A stretch of 64,000 bases of DNA, taken from assembly GCF_921293095.1 (NCBI RefSeq), contig NC_060248.1, forward strand, positions 15,456,744 to 15,520,743, in the 5' to 3' direction. Of this stretch, positions 20,113 through 31,500 are shown in pieces. The position numbers and the translations under genes were made by a program. The DNA comes from Ischnura elegans (lineage: Eukaryota; Arthropoda; Insecta; Odonata; Coenagrionidae). The notes under the pieces are model-generated. The model ran no database searches and was not told the origin of the DNA. It saw nothing but the letters and a program-made list of their open reading frames with translations. Numbering within the stretch: position 1 is the first letter of the stretch; each line of letters begins with the position of its first letter.

Positions 20113-21732
20113 ATGGAATCCATGGCGGCCCATGCAACCTCCGGCTCCACACCAGCAGCACCTCGGCCAACCGGCTCTAACACCAAGGCACCATTTGGTG
20201 GACATTCGACGCTCTACAGCGCCCGGATGGCAGCCCAGGACCTGCCCCATGGACAGGGCAACCAGATGCCACCATCGCACAAACCCTCCGACTCACGAGG
20301 CTCCGTAGAAACGGGGGAAACCTCAACGGCCCTCTTAAGGTCCTTATCATCGGCCCTCTTTAGGGCCTCAAACGCGGCAAACGCTTCCCAGGTGGAAGAA
20401 ATGGACCACGATGAGTCCCACGCATCATCCGGGTCATCAACGGCCCTCTTAAGGCCCTCGTCAACTCCATCAGGAGCATTTATCATGAAAAAAACCCGCA
20501 AAAGGGGGGCAAACTCGCCTCCAACCGTGCTTTCTAAGCACCCGGTGTCAACCTCAAACAGGTTCACGCCAATTCAGCCGCAGGAAGATGATAGGACAGC
20601 TCCAATCATCCCAGATACCGCCCCAGAAGCGAACGGAAAGCCACAACGGGCACCTGCCCGGCGCCGCCCGCCGGCGATTATGATATATAGCATATCTAAC
20701 TACAGAGAATCCATGGCCCTCATTAAGTCGGTCTGCAAAGGTGAATTCACGGCAGATATCAGAAAGAATTTCACCAGAATCCTAGTGGACACCCCAGAGG
20801 ACCACGCCGCCGTAATGGCCTTGCTCAAAAAAGAGGAAGCTGAATCAAGCAGCTGGCCGTTGAGGGAAGACAAGCTAACTTCCTTCCTCATCAGGAATCT
20901 AGAAGCAGACTTCGACATTGAGTACCTACGGGAACTCTTCGAGGCAGAAGGGGTCCCAGTCACATCCCTCAGAACCATCCGTGCACGAAACGGAGAAAAG
21001 AAAGATCTACATCAGCTCACCGTCCGTCCCACTGAAGAGTGGCCGGCGAAGCGCATTGGCAAACTCAAGAAGGTTGGCTTCGTAAAATTCTATCTTAAGC
21101 CATACCAACACGACAGACCACAGATGTGTTTCAACTGTAACAGGTTCGGGCACTCAAGCACTTACTGCACAGCGACTCCACGATGCTGGAAATGCGCCGG
21201 AGATCATTATGGCACAAAATGCACCCTCGCCAAAGAGGAGCCAGCAACATGCTGTAACTGCAAGGGAAACCACCCGGCCATGTCACGGAAATGTCCCGTG
21301 TTTAAGAAGCACCTCGAGCGCATGCGCAAGCAACGAGGCCCACAACAAACCACCCAGGAACAACCCAAAGCTCCTCAACCCACTGAAATCGCTCCAACGG
21401 CCCCGCCACAAAAGACAGCAGCACAATTCCCCAGCCTTGGCCGTCAAAACCCATGGGGAACGGGATTACAAAATCCAACATCTCGCCCTAGAAACGCCCA
21501 GCGCCAACGACTGGACGTAAATATTCCGAACCAGGACCCAGCCCAACAGCCATCTGCCTCTGCAATTCCTCCGCCTCCAACGAACTATACTCCTGATCTG
21601 GACAACCTGGATCTTGGCTCCATCTTAAAACAACTGCTGGCGATCTCCTTACAGACGCAGCAACAATTACAGCTTCAGACGAGTCTCCTCACGAAGATGC
21701 TCGAAAAACTGGCGGCCCCTTCCGTTCCCTGA
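20113..21732 (+). CDS. LINE-B ORF1, gag-like nucleic-acid-binding protein
   Basis: The 539-residue product starts at ATG 20113 within CCGCCATGGAATCCATGGCG. A low-complexity N-terminus is followed by a PRE_C2HC/RRM-like region (FLIRNLEADFDIEYLRELF). Three zinc knuckles lie at about residues 338-393: C-FN-C-NRFG-H-SSTY-C, C-WK-C-AGDH-Y-GTK-C and C-CN-C-KGN-H-PAMSRK-C. The second has Tyr at the usual His position, although the adjacent His could substitute. A Gln-rich C-terminus follows. The organisation matches LINE-A ORF1 but sequence identity is modest outside the knuckles. The frame has no break. Confidence 0.9.
   Translation: MESMAAHATSGSTPAAPRPTGSNTKAPFGGHSTLYSARMAAQDLPHGQGNQMPPSHKPSDSRGSVETGETSTALLRSLSSALFRASNAANASQVEEMDHDESHASSGSSTALLRPSSTPSGAFIMKKTRKRGANSPPTVLSKHPVSTSNRFTPIQPQEDDRTAPIIPDTAPEANGKPQRAPARRRPPAIMIYSISNYRESMALIKSVCKGEFTADIRKNFTRILVDTPEDHAAVMALLKKEEAESSSWPLREDKLTSFLIRNLEADFDIEYLRELFEAEGVPVTSLRTIRARNGEKKDLHQLTVRPTEEWPAKRIGKLKKVGFVKFYLKPYQHDRPQMCFNCNRFGHSSTYCTATPRCWKCAGDHYGTKCTLAKEEPATCCNCKGNHPAMSRKCPVFKKHLERMRKQRGPQQTTQEQPKAPQPTEIAPTAPPQKTAAQFPSLGRQNPWGTGLQNPTSRPRNAQRQRLDVNIPNQDPAQQPSASAIPPPPTNYTPDLDNLDLGSILKQLLAISLQTQQQLQLQTSLLTKMLEKLAAPSVP
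20328..20457 (+). repeat. Three copies of the 16-nt GGCCCTCTTAAGG motif in LINE-B ORF1
   Basis: Copies lie at 20328-20343, 20352-20367 and 20442-20457. In LINE-B the motif is read one base out of phase with LINE-A, giving (T/S)-A-L-(L/F)-R instead of G-P-L-K-D. The nucleotide word is therefore what is conserved. Confidence 0.75.
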
Positions 21733-21787
21733 ACGGAGAGCAACGCTGCCCCGCCTCATAGTAGCTCTGTGGAACGCAAATGGAGGT

Positions 21788-24462
21788 TTGCAATGGAAAT
21801 CTGCAGAGCTGCTAACATTTCTGAAAACTCACGCAGTAGACGTAGTCCTCGTCACAGAAACAAAACTACATCCATGGAAACACTGGCGCCTTCCAGGATA
21901 CACCATCATCAGGAACGACAGAGAACCCAAACCACCAGAATATAACGCAGCAGGGGGAACGGCCGTTCTCCTTAAAGATGGCCTTAAAGGCAACGAAATC
22001 AGTCTCCAACACACTGCCCCACTTGAAGTCACGGCTGTAAAACTTGACACGCCGTCCGGCCCCTTCCAAATTGCAGCGGTTTACCACAAACCTGGAAAAA
22101 CCTTCCCTGCAGAAAGCTACGCAGCATTATTCCCAGACAACATGCCGGCACTGATAGGAGGTGACTTAACGCAAAACACGGCTCCTGGCATTCTGTTTCT
22201 CCAAACCCAAGAGGAGACAAACTCCGAAAATGGCTAAATGTAAAGAAACTTCGGGCGCTTGGACCAAGGCAGCCGACGCACTTCCACACAAATGGAACAT
22301 CAGATGTCCTGGACATATTTCTACTTACGGAAACCAACATGTCCCTCTCCTGTCACACCACAACAGCTCTAGAAAGCGACCATCTCCCGGTCCTCCTCTA
22401 TATCGGGCTGAGACCTACCCGGATGCCACCACCACTGCACAGAAGCTTCTGTAGAGCGGACTGGCCAGCCTACCGGCAACGCATTATCGACCTGCTACCA
22501 CCATCAAAACCAGACCTGGGCGAACCCGATCAAGTAGACGAAGCAGTCTCCCTGATAACAACCGCAATAACTTCTGCCGCAAATGCCTGCATTCCTCTCA
22601 CCAGACATCAAGTCCCTGACTACCTCTCCCTGCCCACCAGCATAACAAAAGTCATCCACAAGAAAAACGCAGCCCGGAGACGTTTCCAAAAGCACCAAAA
22701 CCCCGATACCAAACGCCTCTACCAAACCCTCAAAAGAAACGTTGCGGCAGAAGTTCGCGAATTCCGCCAGAAAGCCTGGAACAATAAACTTGCGTCCCTG
22801 AACCAAGAAGATGGCAGCATCTGGAAAATGGCCCGCTCCCTGCAGAGCAAACATGTCCGGACTCCACCTATAAAAACACCAAACGGCCAGGCCTGCAGCG
22901 ATGCGGAAAAAGCCGAAGCAGCGGCAGACTATCTGGAGAACGCCTTCAAGCCAAACCCCCAAACACCCGACACAGCGGATCTCCAACTCCTCACGGAGCA
23001 GACTCCACATCCGCCAGCAACAGAAGAAAATCCGCCAAACATCTCCACTCAGGAAGTAATTGCGGTAATAAAATCACTGCCTTCAAAGAAGTCGCCAGGA
23101 CCGGACGCCATTCGACACGAGCACCTGAAGCAACTTCCCATCGGAGCTGCATCTTTCCTAGCAATCATATTCTCCGCCTGCATCAGACTTGGCTACTTCC
23201 CAGCAGCATGGAAGAAGGCTAAAATCATATGCCTACCAAAACCAGGAAAGCCGCCCTCGAAAGTCGACAGCTATAGACCAATTTCTCTCCTAGACAATTT
23301 GGGAAAACTCCTAGAGAAATTAATGCTGCCACACTTGCTAAAATTCTAAGCAGACAAAAACATCTTGCCATCATTCCAATTTGGGTTCAGGAGGGATCAC
23401 TCAACGCTCCATGCTCTACTCCACGCGACGAGCTTCATTTCCAGCGCCCTAAATTCCAAACAGGTGTGTGCGGCAGCATTTTTAGATGTGTCAAAAGCGT
23501 TTGACAAGGTTTGGCACAACGGACTCATCTGGAAGCTTCAAAACCTCGGCTTCCCTGAATGGCAGCAACAACTCCTTCGCAGCTTTCTGGAATCCCGATC
23601 CTTCAGAGTCTCCTGGAGAGGAGAGCCATCATCTGAACGCACAATAGGAGCCGGTGTCCCACAGGGCTCCGTCCTGGCCCCTCATCTGTACTCCGTCTAC
23701 ACATCCGACTTCCCCCGAGATCATGGATGGAACACCACCGTCAGCTTATACGCTGACGACACCGCCATCCTAAGCAAATCATATTCCATGACAGGCGCTG
23801 CTAAACGTCTCCAGACTGCACTCAAAACGGCTGAAAATTGGTGCAACAAGTGGCGCACTGCACTAAACGCGACAAAAACTCAAACAGTCCTATTTCGCGG
23901 AAGAAAACGGCCCGCCAAAGTCCCCGAGCTACGCCTCCTGAAACAAACTATCCCGTGGAAGACACACGCCTCATACCTAGGTGTCGAGCTCGAGGAAAAG
24001 CTCAGATACCACCGCCACGTCGCAAACATCCTGCAGAAGATACGCGCAGCACAAATCACACTCAGAACCCTACTGACTTCGGAGGACATCTACCTAAAAG
24101 ACCGCCTCAGAATATATAGGGCAATATTCATACCCCGCCTACTCTACGCCTCACCCATATGGTCCGGCTCCATAACAAAGAGAGACAAACTCCAGCTAGA
24201 AATTCGCATCCGCAAAATATTAAGAACCATCCTGAAGATCCCGCCCCGTTTAGGAAACGACTACCTGCACGAGATTGCTGAGGAGCCAACCCTGACCTCA
24301 AGGATGAGAGAAGAGGCACTCAAGTTCTACGAGAAAGCAGCCCACAGCACAGTCCCAATTATAAAAAGCTTATCAAACGACGTCCCACAATGGTGGGACA
24401 CCTACAGGCGGCCAATTTCGGCAACGAACCTGGCCGAACACCAGCCCCCTACGAGAGATTAA
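21788..24462 (+). pseudogene. LINE-B ORF2, endonuclease-reverse transcriptase, disrupted
   Basis: The endonuclease part begins near LWNANGGLQWKSAELL and has VTETKLHPWKHW, but no ATG lies in frame just upstream. The homologous frame is lost at about 22168-22171 (TTAACGC, one A fewer than expected) and continues in another frame with SDVLDIF and ALESDHLP. An in-frame TAA at 23347-23349 then interrupts the RT. Downstream are AFLDVSKAFDKVWHNG, AGVPQGSVLAPHLYSVY and SLYADDTAILS, all intact. The element would need a helper to move. Only two lesions over 2.7 kb imply fairly recent decay. Confidence 0.9.
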
Positions 24463-24590
24463 TTTTCCAAAGAAATTAATCACCAGCGCGGCAAGCCGCG
24501 TACAAACCAGCAGCAACGGCTGAGAGCCCGAAGGGCGGAAAGCTGAAACCCATTCCATGAGAGAACGGGCACATCCTCACTTGCGGTCGG

Positions 24591-24689
24591 CATCATCAGC
24601 CCTGAGGATGTTGGGAAAGTCTCCCAACGAAACGTCGGCCTACACCATGCAGACCCTGACCCGGTTGGAAACCCGAGAAGCTTTCATCC
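24591..24689 (-). repeat. PLE2 right inverted terminal repeat
   Basis: Reverse complement of 12482-12580 with one mismatch seen (TTTCCCAAC against TTTCACAAC). The first bases overlap the LINE target sequence. Confidence 0.9.
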
Positions 24690-24734
24690 ACGCTATTCAC
24701 CGGGAAAAGCTCAGATTCTACATGGACTATTTTT

Positions 24735-25682
24735 ACCGTAGGAAAAGGAAATGAAGTCCTAAAATGTTTTGCAAAGCCCTCTCCATAGAAAATAATCCAA
24801 CGGAACCAGCTAAATGTGTCGTACATTCATTATGGCCTACTTCATTAATGACTGACATCACGTAGCAGGAGGGACTCAGGACAATATCGCATCAACCTTG
24901 ATCAAAACACTTCCGCGTCTCCCTAAACCTAGTGTTAATCCTCCTCCAGTGCCTTATTTCCCTCGTCCCTAATGTAAAGTGCAGTGAGTTTCGTTTCACG
25001 TACATTGTATCAAATGCTCCACAATACTCCACCCCTCTTCCCTCCCGCCACCTTCTTTCCTAACCATTCCGCCAACCCATGCTTGCACAATTACCTCCCC
25101 TCCAACTCGTAGAACCCTTTCTTTACATTCACAAGCAATTCGTGCATCCTTGCTCGCAAGGTTCGCGAATGGACATAAAAGGTTTCAGATTGCCACTCCT
25201 TATCGCGATTACTAGTGTGTTACAAAATTCTGTAATTCATTATTAACTTTGTGGCACTCCATTATAAGTTTTCGTGGATATTACACTAATACTTACGGAC
25301 GGACCGGACTTAATACGGACGGACGGATAAAACGCAATGCTTTTTCATAAAACGCGACCCGGGGTTCAATGAATCATCATCACCTACAGGCGTATATGAT
25401 GATCTATTTGAGATTATAGCTAGGTGTCATTAGATCTGATGATCGATAACATCATCTATTTTATATATCACAATATCGGCATATGAGCGATAATGTTACG
25501 TCATATATTGGATCGCGTTATACAATAACGAACTACTGTGCCCGTTCAAAGTGCACGCGAGTTGTATCATGAGGAACAGTGTTTTTGGGACAAGTATCAT
25601 ATTGCTATGAAAACTAACTTCCCTCCGATAATTGTGTATATTTTAACCTGAAAACAGTCATTTAAAAATTGCGAACTTTTCC
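24735..25682. other. Unassigned DNA right of PLE2
   Basis: No gene supported. 25313-25326 has three copies of the GGAC(GG) word (GGACGGACGGAT). Confidence 0.5.
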
Positions 25683-25922
25683 AAACGTCGTTTTACACGG
25701 GGCTATTGCGCGCAAAAATAACTGGATTGTGTGCGAAGGAGTACTCGAAGTGCGTCCAGTAAAGCGGTGAACTGCTAGAACGCATGCGAGAATGACTGGG
25801 CGTGAGATGGTAGCATAGATCATGTTCTAATTCCACTCGTGGATCAGCGCAACTCCATGCCATAATGAGTGAATAATGCAGTTCTAATCTGCGCAATTCT
25901 TTGCCACATGTGAAAAGGCCTC
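25683..25922. repeat. MITE-like inverted-repeat element, copy 1
   Basis: Left end CGTTTTACACGGGGC..ATTGCGC and right end GCGCAAT..ACATGTGAAAAGGCC are inverted relatives. The element aligns along its length with 40329-40540 (shared GCTAGAAC.CATGCGAGAA). The ends here are more degenerate than in the second copy. Confidence 0.55.
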
Positions 25923-26993
25923 AATAGATAAGAAGTTGTGAGAGAGGTTCAAACCAAACTCAAAGAGTTGTTGTCTGGTGATGGTAACTGGAAATTATTA
26001 GATATATTCACTTTAGTCAGAATGGAAGGTTGGCGAAAGAAATTAACGCTGTTGAGAATTAGGTTACTAAGCAAAAACTAATTGTCTTAGACAAGTGACC
26101 AAACCTAAATTTATGCGCGTTATGGCTGTCACGGTTAACCATGTTCACCCTAACCTGCAAGTTAAAAATTTAAATAATTTTTTTGCGCATTTGTCGATGT
26201 TGTCCGATTAGTGTTACATTTTTGCAAGCAGAAACTTATAATTATCAAATTTTAGTTCAATTATATTAGGCTCAACTGTTTGGAAGTTAATACTCGAAAA
26301 TGAAAAGGAGACTTCCAAGCATTTGACTCACGAGCCGCCACTGCCTGCGACGCAACAATTAATGCGTGACATGCTGCAATCGTAGAATTGGCAACTGCAC
26401 CGTAACTAGGCGCGCCCAAGGGCGAAGAAGTCTGTCGAACATCTGTAAGAAGTTGCGGGCCCTTGCTTGACTCTCGTTGATCGATGAAAGATCCGGGCAC
26501 CAAGGAATATTTAAGAACAAAGACATTTAATTTTTTTCTCGAAGGCACGGGTTACGGGCCACTCTTAAAGTGTGAATCCGTGAAGGAGTTCATTTAAGGC
26601 TAGGCAAATGTTGCATGAAGAAATTGAGAGTAGAGGGAGGGATTCCTTTGGTAAAACACGAGTTACCGAAGGAAAGTTAATAACTACAAAACTCATCTAC
26701 ATTTTGAGTGAGGAAAGTATTATCTGCGGTCCTCAAAATAGTTTTAAAAAAAGATCCGTCGCTTAAATCCATTATGTACTGCATTTTCAATTCGTATTCC
26801 GTAATATATAAAAAAAATGACGAACGTTTAAACCATGACATGAAATGCGAATTTTTAGTCACTGTTTTCAGAAACAAATGTAATAATAATGATAGTTAGA
26901 GTGTGATAATCATATGTAATAACAATAACAATATGAGTTGATAACAAATCATCATGACACAGTCATTAACACAGTCATCATGACCGTATCAAG
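25923..26993. other. Unassigned DNA
   Basis: The minus-strand frame 26261-26548 (95 residues) has no domain I recognise and no neighbouring coding sequence. I leave it uncalled. Confidence 0.45.
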
Positions 26994-27244
26994 TGTGGGG
27001 GAAAGGAAGTTGAGGTATAAATACCCCCGGAAACTGTAGGAATCTAATTATTGGGTGTGCTCCCTCCTAACGAACTTTACTTATCTTCCGCTAATGCATT
27101 TTTTTCGTATTCCAAAAAAATACTAAGCTTTCAACAATGGGATTAAATGCAATTTTTTTTACGATCTTTTCAGTGGTATTTCCGGTATTAACGACAACGG
27201 ACCAGCCTTTTGCAATCACGCCATGGCTGTCCAACAAACATTAA
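26994..27244 (+). repeat. Dispersed repeat, copy 2
   Basis: Counterpart of 10994-11248. It ends about 55 bp before the left edge of the 315-bp-array element; the second array-element copy (41558) has no such neighbour, so it is not part of it. Confidence 0.65.
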
Positions 27245-28591
27245 CGTCCCTATTAAAGCTGGAAACTGATTCATTGATTGTGTGATTGACACAAATTAGC
27301 AGCCCAAACTGTGATAGGTGTGGGTATATGGAATATTGGACCTAAAAGTAAAAAAAAAAATTCATCGGGAGGAAAAATCTGAAATCTTTAAAAAGTCGAT
27401 AACTTTTCGAGATATATCGACTTGAATTAACATGGGAGCCTTATGGGACTAAACCTTTTTCGCTTTTATTATGTATTTGTAAATATGTGGGTAACATAAC
27501 ATTCCCTTGACATAAACTAGATTTTTTGGTTGATTTTTTGGTGTAGTTGTCATTGTGATGAATTGATATTTAGTATTTTTTATGATTTTTTGAAAGTGCC
27601 CCATGCTTTTCTTATGGCACTACGTAAAGAATTTTTTTGACCAACTTGCAATCATTGCAGGAAAAATTCCTTGAAACGCAAGATACTAGATTTTTCGGTC
27701 GATTTTTTGGCTATCTCGGAATTTTCATATGTCGAAACAATTCCGAGGAATTAACGATTTCGACTTTCCATTGTAGAGGTGGTCGAATTTTCAATCTTGG
27801 ATTTCGGCATTGAGACATGTGTCATGTGAAAATTTGGAATGTCCTAGAAAAACCGTAAAGGGTTCTCCGAACCCTTACGTTTGAGCTCACTTTCTCCGTA
27901 TCCCTCTTGGTTAATTCATAATTAAATTCCGAAAAATGTCCTGCACGCGAAAAATCATTGTCGCCATTTTTTTGTGGGCCATACAATCTTGAATATCATA
28001 GCAACCGTTCCAGCTAGATGAATGAAATTTTTAGGGTAATACTTTTATCAAAATGGTCAACTTTTGCAATGATTGCCATTCCGCTCGATCGATTCATGTG
28101 GGAGTTATATCGATACCAATCTCCTTGGTTACGCTTAAATCGCTAATAACTTTTTAAAAAATCAAGTAATGAGTATGAAAGTCATATATAATACTACTGT
28201 TAATGTCTTTTCTCCGACAAAAGTTAAATCAAGCGGATCGATTGATTAGACTCGAAGTTATGATCGATACAAGGTTGTATTCGATTGAGCCTTTTTTGGG
28301 CTTATTTACATAGTTACGGGGATAAAAATTTTAACAATATGTAAAAAAAGAATGAATTATGCGCACACATAAATTATTTAGATGAATTATGTTTCCTAAT
28401 GAAGATACATCGACATAAATTTATACCTTTTTGTATTAGGCCCCCGTAAGGAATACACGCATCGCGTCTATCTACGTCACCAATATAAGAACATAGGCTA
28501 AATTTTGAAAGCGGGGATAGTAGAGAAGGCAGGGATAACGGAGTGACCATAGAATGGAAGGGATATCAATAGGATTGCGGATTTTACAGAA

Positions 28592-31500
28592 CAGATGTCA
28601 GCACAGTCGAAAGTACGATTCGATTAGTATAGCAAATACGCAAATTGGCATAACTTGATTAAAGTATACGTTGGACCAATGAAACTTGGTGAACGGGTAC
28701 ATCTTGGTATTCCTCACAATGCTCAATGGTAATATGTTTTGTATAAAGTCTCACGTTCGATATATATCGAATCTACTTTTTCTTAAAATATATCGTATTG
28801 CTATTACATGTAAGATTTTACATCCAAGAACATAGTTAACCAGGGATTAAATAGTAGATACCCATAGACTGGATTTTAAACCAATAGCGTTGCGGTATTT
28901 ACGGTACAGATGTCAGTATGATCGACAAATCGATTCAATTATTATAGCAAATACACAAATTGGTATAACTTGAAAAGTATACCCGTTGGACCAATGAAAT
29001 TTGGCGAAGGTGCACATCTTGGTATTCCTCACAATGTCCAAGAGAAATATGTTTTGTATGTAGTCTAACGTGCGATATATATCGAATATGCTTTTTCTTC
29101 AAATATATCGAACTGCTATAACAAATAGGATTTTACATCTAAGGGCATAGTTGACCAGGTATTATATAGTAGGTACCCATAGACTTTAAGTTAAACCAAT
29201 AGCATTTTGGATATTACAGTACAGATGTCAGTATGATCGAAAAATTGATTCGATTATTATAGCAAATATACAAATTCGTATAACTTGAAAAGTATACCCG
29301 TTGGACCAATGAAATTTGGCGAAGGTGCACATCTTGGTATTCCTCACAATGTCCAAGAGAAATATGTTTTGTATGTAGTCTTACGTGCGATATATATCGA
29401 ATATGCTTTATCTTCAAATATATCGAACTGCTATAACAAATAGGATTTTACATCTAAGGGCATAGTTGACAAGGTATTATATAGTAGATACCCATGGACT
29501 TTAGGTTAACCCAATAGCATTTCGGAATTTACAGTATAGATGTCAGTATGATCTAAAAATCGATTCGATTATCATTGCAAATATACAAATTGGTATAACT
29601 TGAAAAGTGTACCCGTTTGACCAATGAAATTTGGCGAAGGTGCACATCTTGGTATTCCTCACAATGTCCAATAGAAGTATGTTTTTTATGTAGTCTAACA
29701 TGCGATATATATCGAATATGCTTTCTCTCCAAATATATCGAACTGCTATAACAAATAGGATTTTACATCTAAGGGCATAGTTGACCAGGGGCGGAATTCT
29801 GTACACCGTACCGACGATTGTCGGTGTCGGTAAGCCGGTCCTACCGATAAGTCTCGGTGCGAGCGATTCAGGAGACACGTTTTACCGACGATTGTCGTAA
29901 TCCCACCGACAGTTGTCGGTAAACCCGTCGGTACATACCGACGATTTCAAAACGCTCGGTAGGACCTACCGACAAATTTTTAGCAACATGGCGGACTTTT
30001 GTTTACACTTTTCTGCCTAAGCTGACGATTTTAAATCATAATCTACGACGCTAGATCCGTGGAAGCGCTATAATTGTATGTTATTTATAATAAAAATGAT
30101 TGATTAAACACTTGAAACGTAAAATTTACATAGTGGGAGCAGTATTTAACTTTACCAATGTTACACGTATATTACATTATGCGTTCCAATAGCGTAAGGT
30201 ATTTTACATTTTAAATATTCCGTAATTTTAAGTATGTAACGTATTGCTTTGCTTTTAAATTACTCACAACAAGACACGATAGGTATCTATTGTTGATTCG
30301 TAAAGTTTGGATCCGAAATTAATTTATATTTTCAATAAAAACGAATGCCCATTGATGCACTTTCAATGAAATATATACGTGGACATTTCGTTCACTTTCA
30401 TATTAACTTCAATACCCTATGTGAGCATCTGAGAATGGGGTTTATAATGAAAATAACTCTCCTACCTTCGTAAGTTCTCTTGAGAGCATCAGACAGCAAC
30501 GACGAAATAAAAAAAGCATATTGCTACTATATTTTAGAAGAATATAAATGGCATCACTTAACTCCTCTCACTCTTTGACGTCGTTACCGGTGCACAAAAC
30601 TTCCCGTAAAATTAATGCTGACTTTACTTCACCATACTAACCAAACACCGTACGCGACTTCAAGATAGATTTTCATTATTACTATAAGAGCACTGAGTAG
30701 GTACGTACCGTGTATTCCATCGGTAGAAAGGGGCAAATAAAAAGAATGATTGCACGAAACAAGGAAACATTTAATGAATTATTCATCATAAAACTACAAA
30801 AATTTCATTTCAATACGAGAAAACCTTCATACTTCCAACGGTATATCACAAATTAACACTGATCAAGCATATTTAGTCAAAGTCCTTTCACCGCAAAGTT
30901 TGAAATAACACACAAATGGTATCAAAATGCAAAAGTTAACACTTCCAAATAGATAGCGTAAAGTATGTCACTCAAGTTCACAATCACAACACTTGACGCG
31001 ATGATACTGATGATACCTTCCGTGACATCCGCGGAATCTCGGTGTTTTTCTCGACGAATGTATTCTAAATAGCCCAAAATGTGAATTCAAGCGACAAAAA
31101 TGATTTCTAATTAAATAATTACCCTTCTGGAAGTATCGGACTTACGGCGAACAATGAGGCAAACGATGTAAACAAGCCGTGGCTCAAGATGAAGGTACAT
31201 TGTTACAATACTAATAAAAATAATTTCGTCACTGCTAATCCCAAGAATACAATTATAATAAGCGTAGGTGAACAATTATGTAGCAGACAAAGTCCTCTTC
31301 AAGACAATTATACTTGAAAATTCCAATACATTGAGCACCAAATGTTGCCGGTGTTCTTCTATCAACGACCGTTGAATCCTTGAACATAAAGGCTTTTTTA
31401 CTTGGGCTAGAAAAAATCCGATGGTAAATACAGCAAAATCTCGGAATACAAGCCACATCGCACCAACGGGAGTAAGAAATTGTGTTCGCAGAGTGATTAA

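Larger units (their letters stand above)
19666..24586 (+). mobile_element. LINE-B, Jockey-type retrotransposon with broken ORF2
   Basis: A second LINE lies head to tail behind LINE-A, separated only by the 13-nt target sequence (19653-19665). The right end is TCGGCATCATC at 24587-24597. ORF1 is open and ORF2 has a frameshift and a stop. It shares a leader block with LINE-A but its proteins are clearly diverged. No simple-repeat tail is visible at 24586. Confidence 0.85.
12482..24720 (+). mobile_element. Penelope-like element PLE2, interrupted by two LINEs
   Basis: A 99-bp repeat (12482-12580) returns inverted at 24591-24689 with one visible mismatch. It is followed by a 31-nt tail (24690-24720). 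The 14-bp direct repeat CATGGACTATTTTT flanks everything (12468-12481 and 24721-24734) and is read as the target duplication. Removing the LINE block leaves about 2050 bp, matching PLE1 (2060 bp) in size and architecture. The LINEs entered the short 3' non-coding stretch at the inner edge of the right repeat, so PLE2 was present first. Confidence 0.88.

Noticed and set aside
26261..26548. 95-residue minus-strand frame as a host gene
   Set aside because: No recognisable domain, no splice context and no second coding segment nearby.
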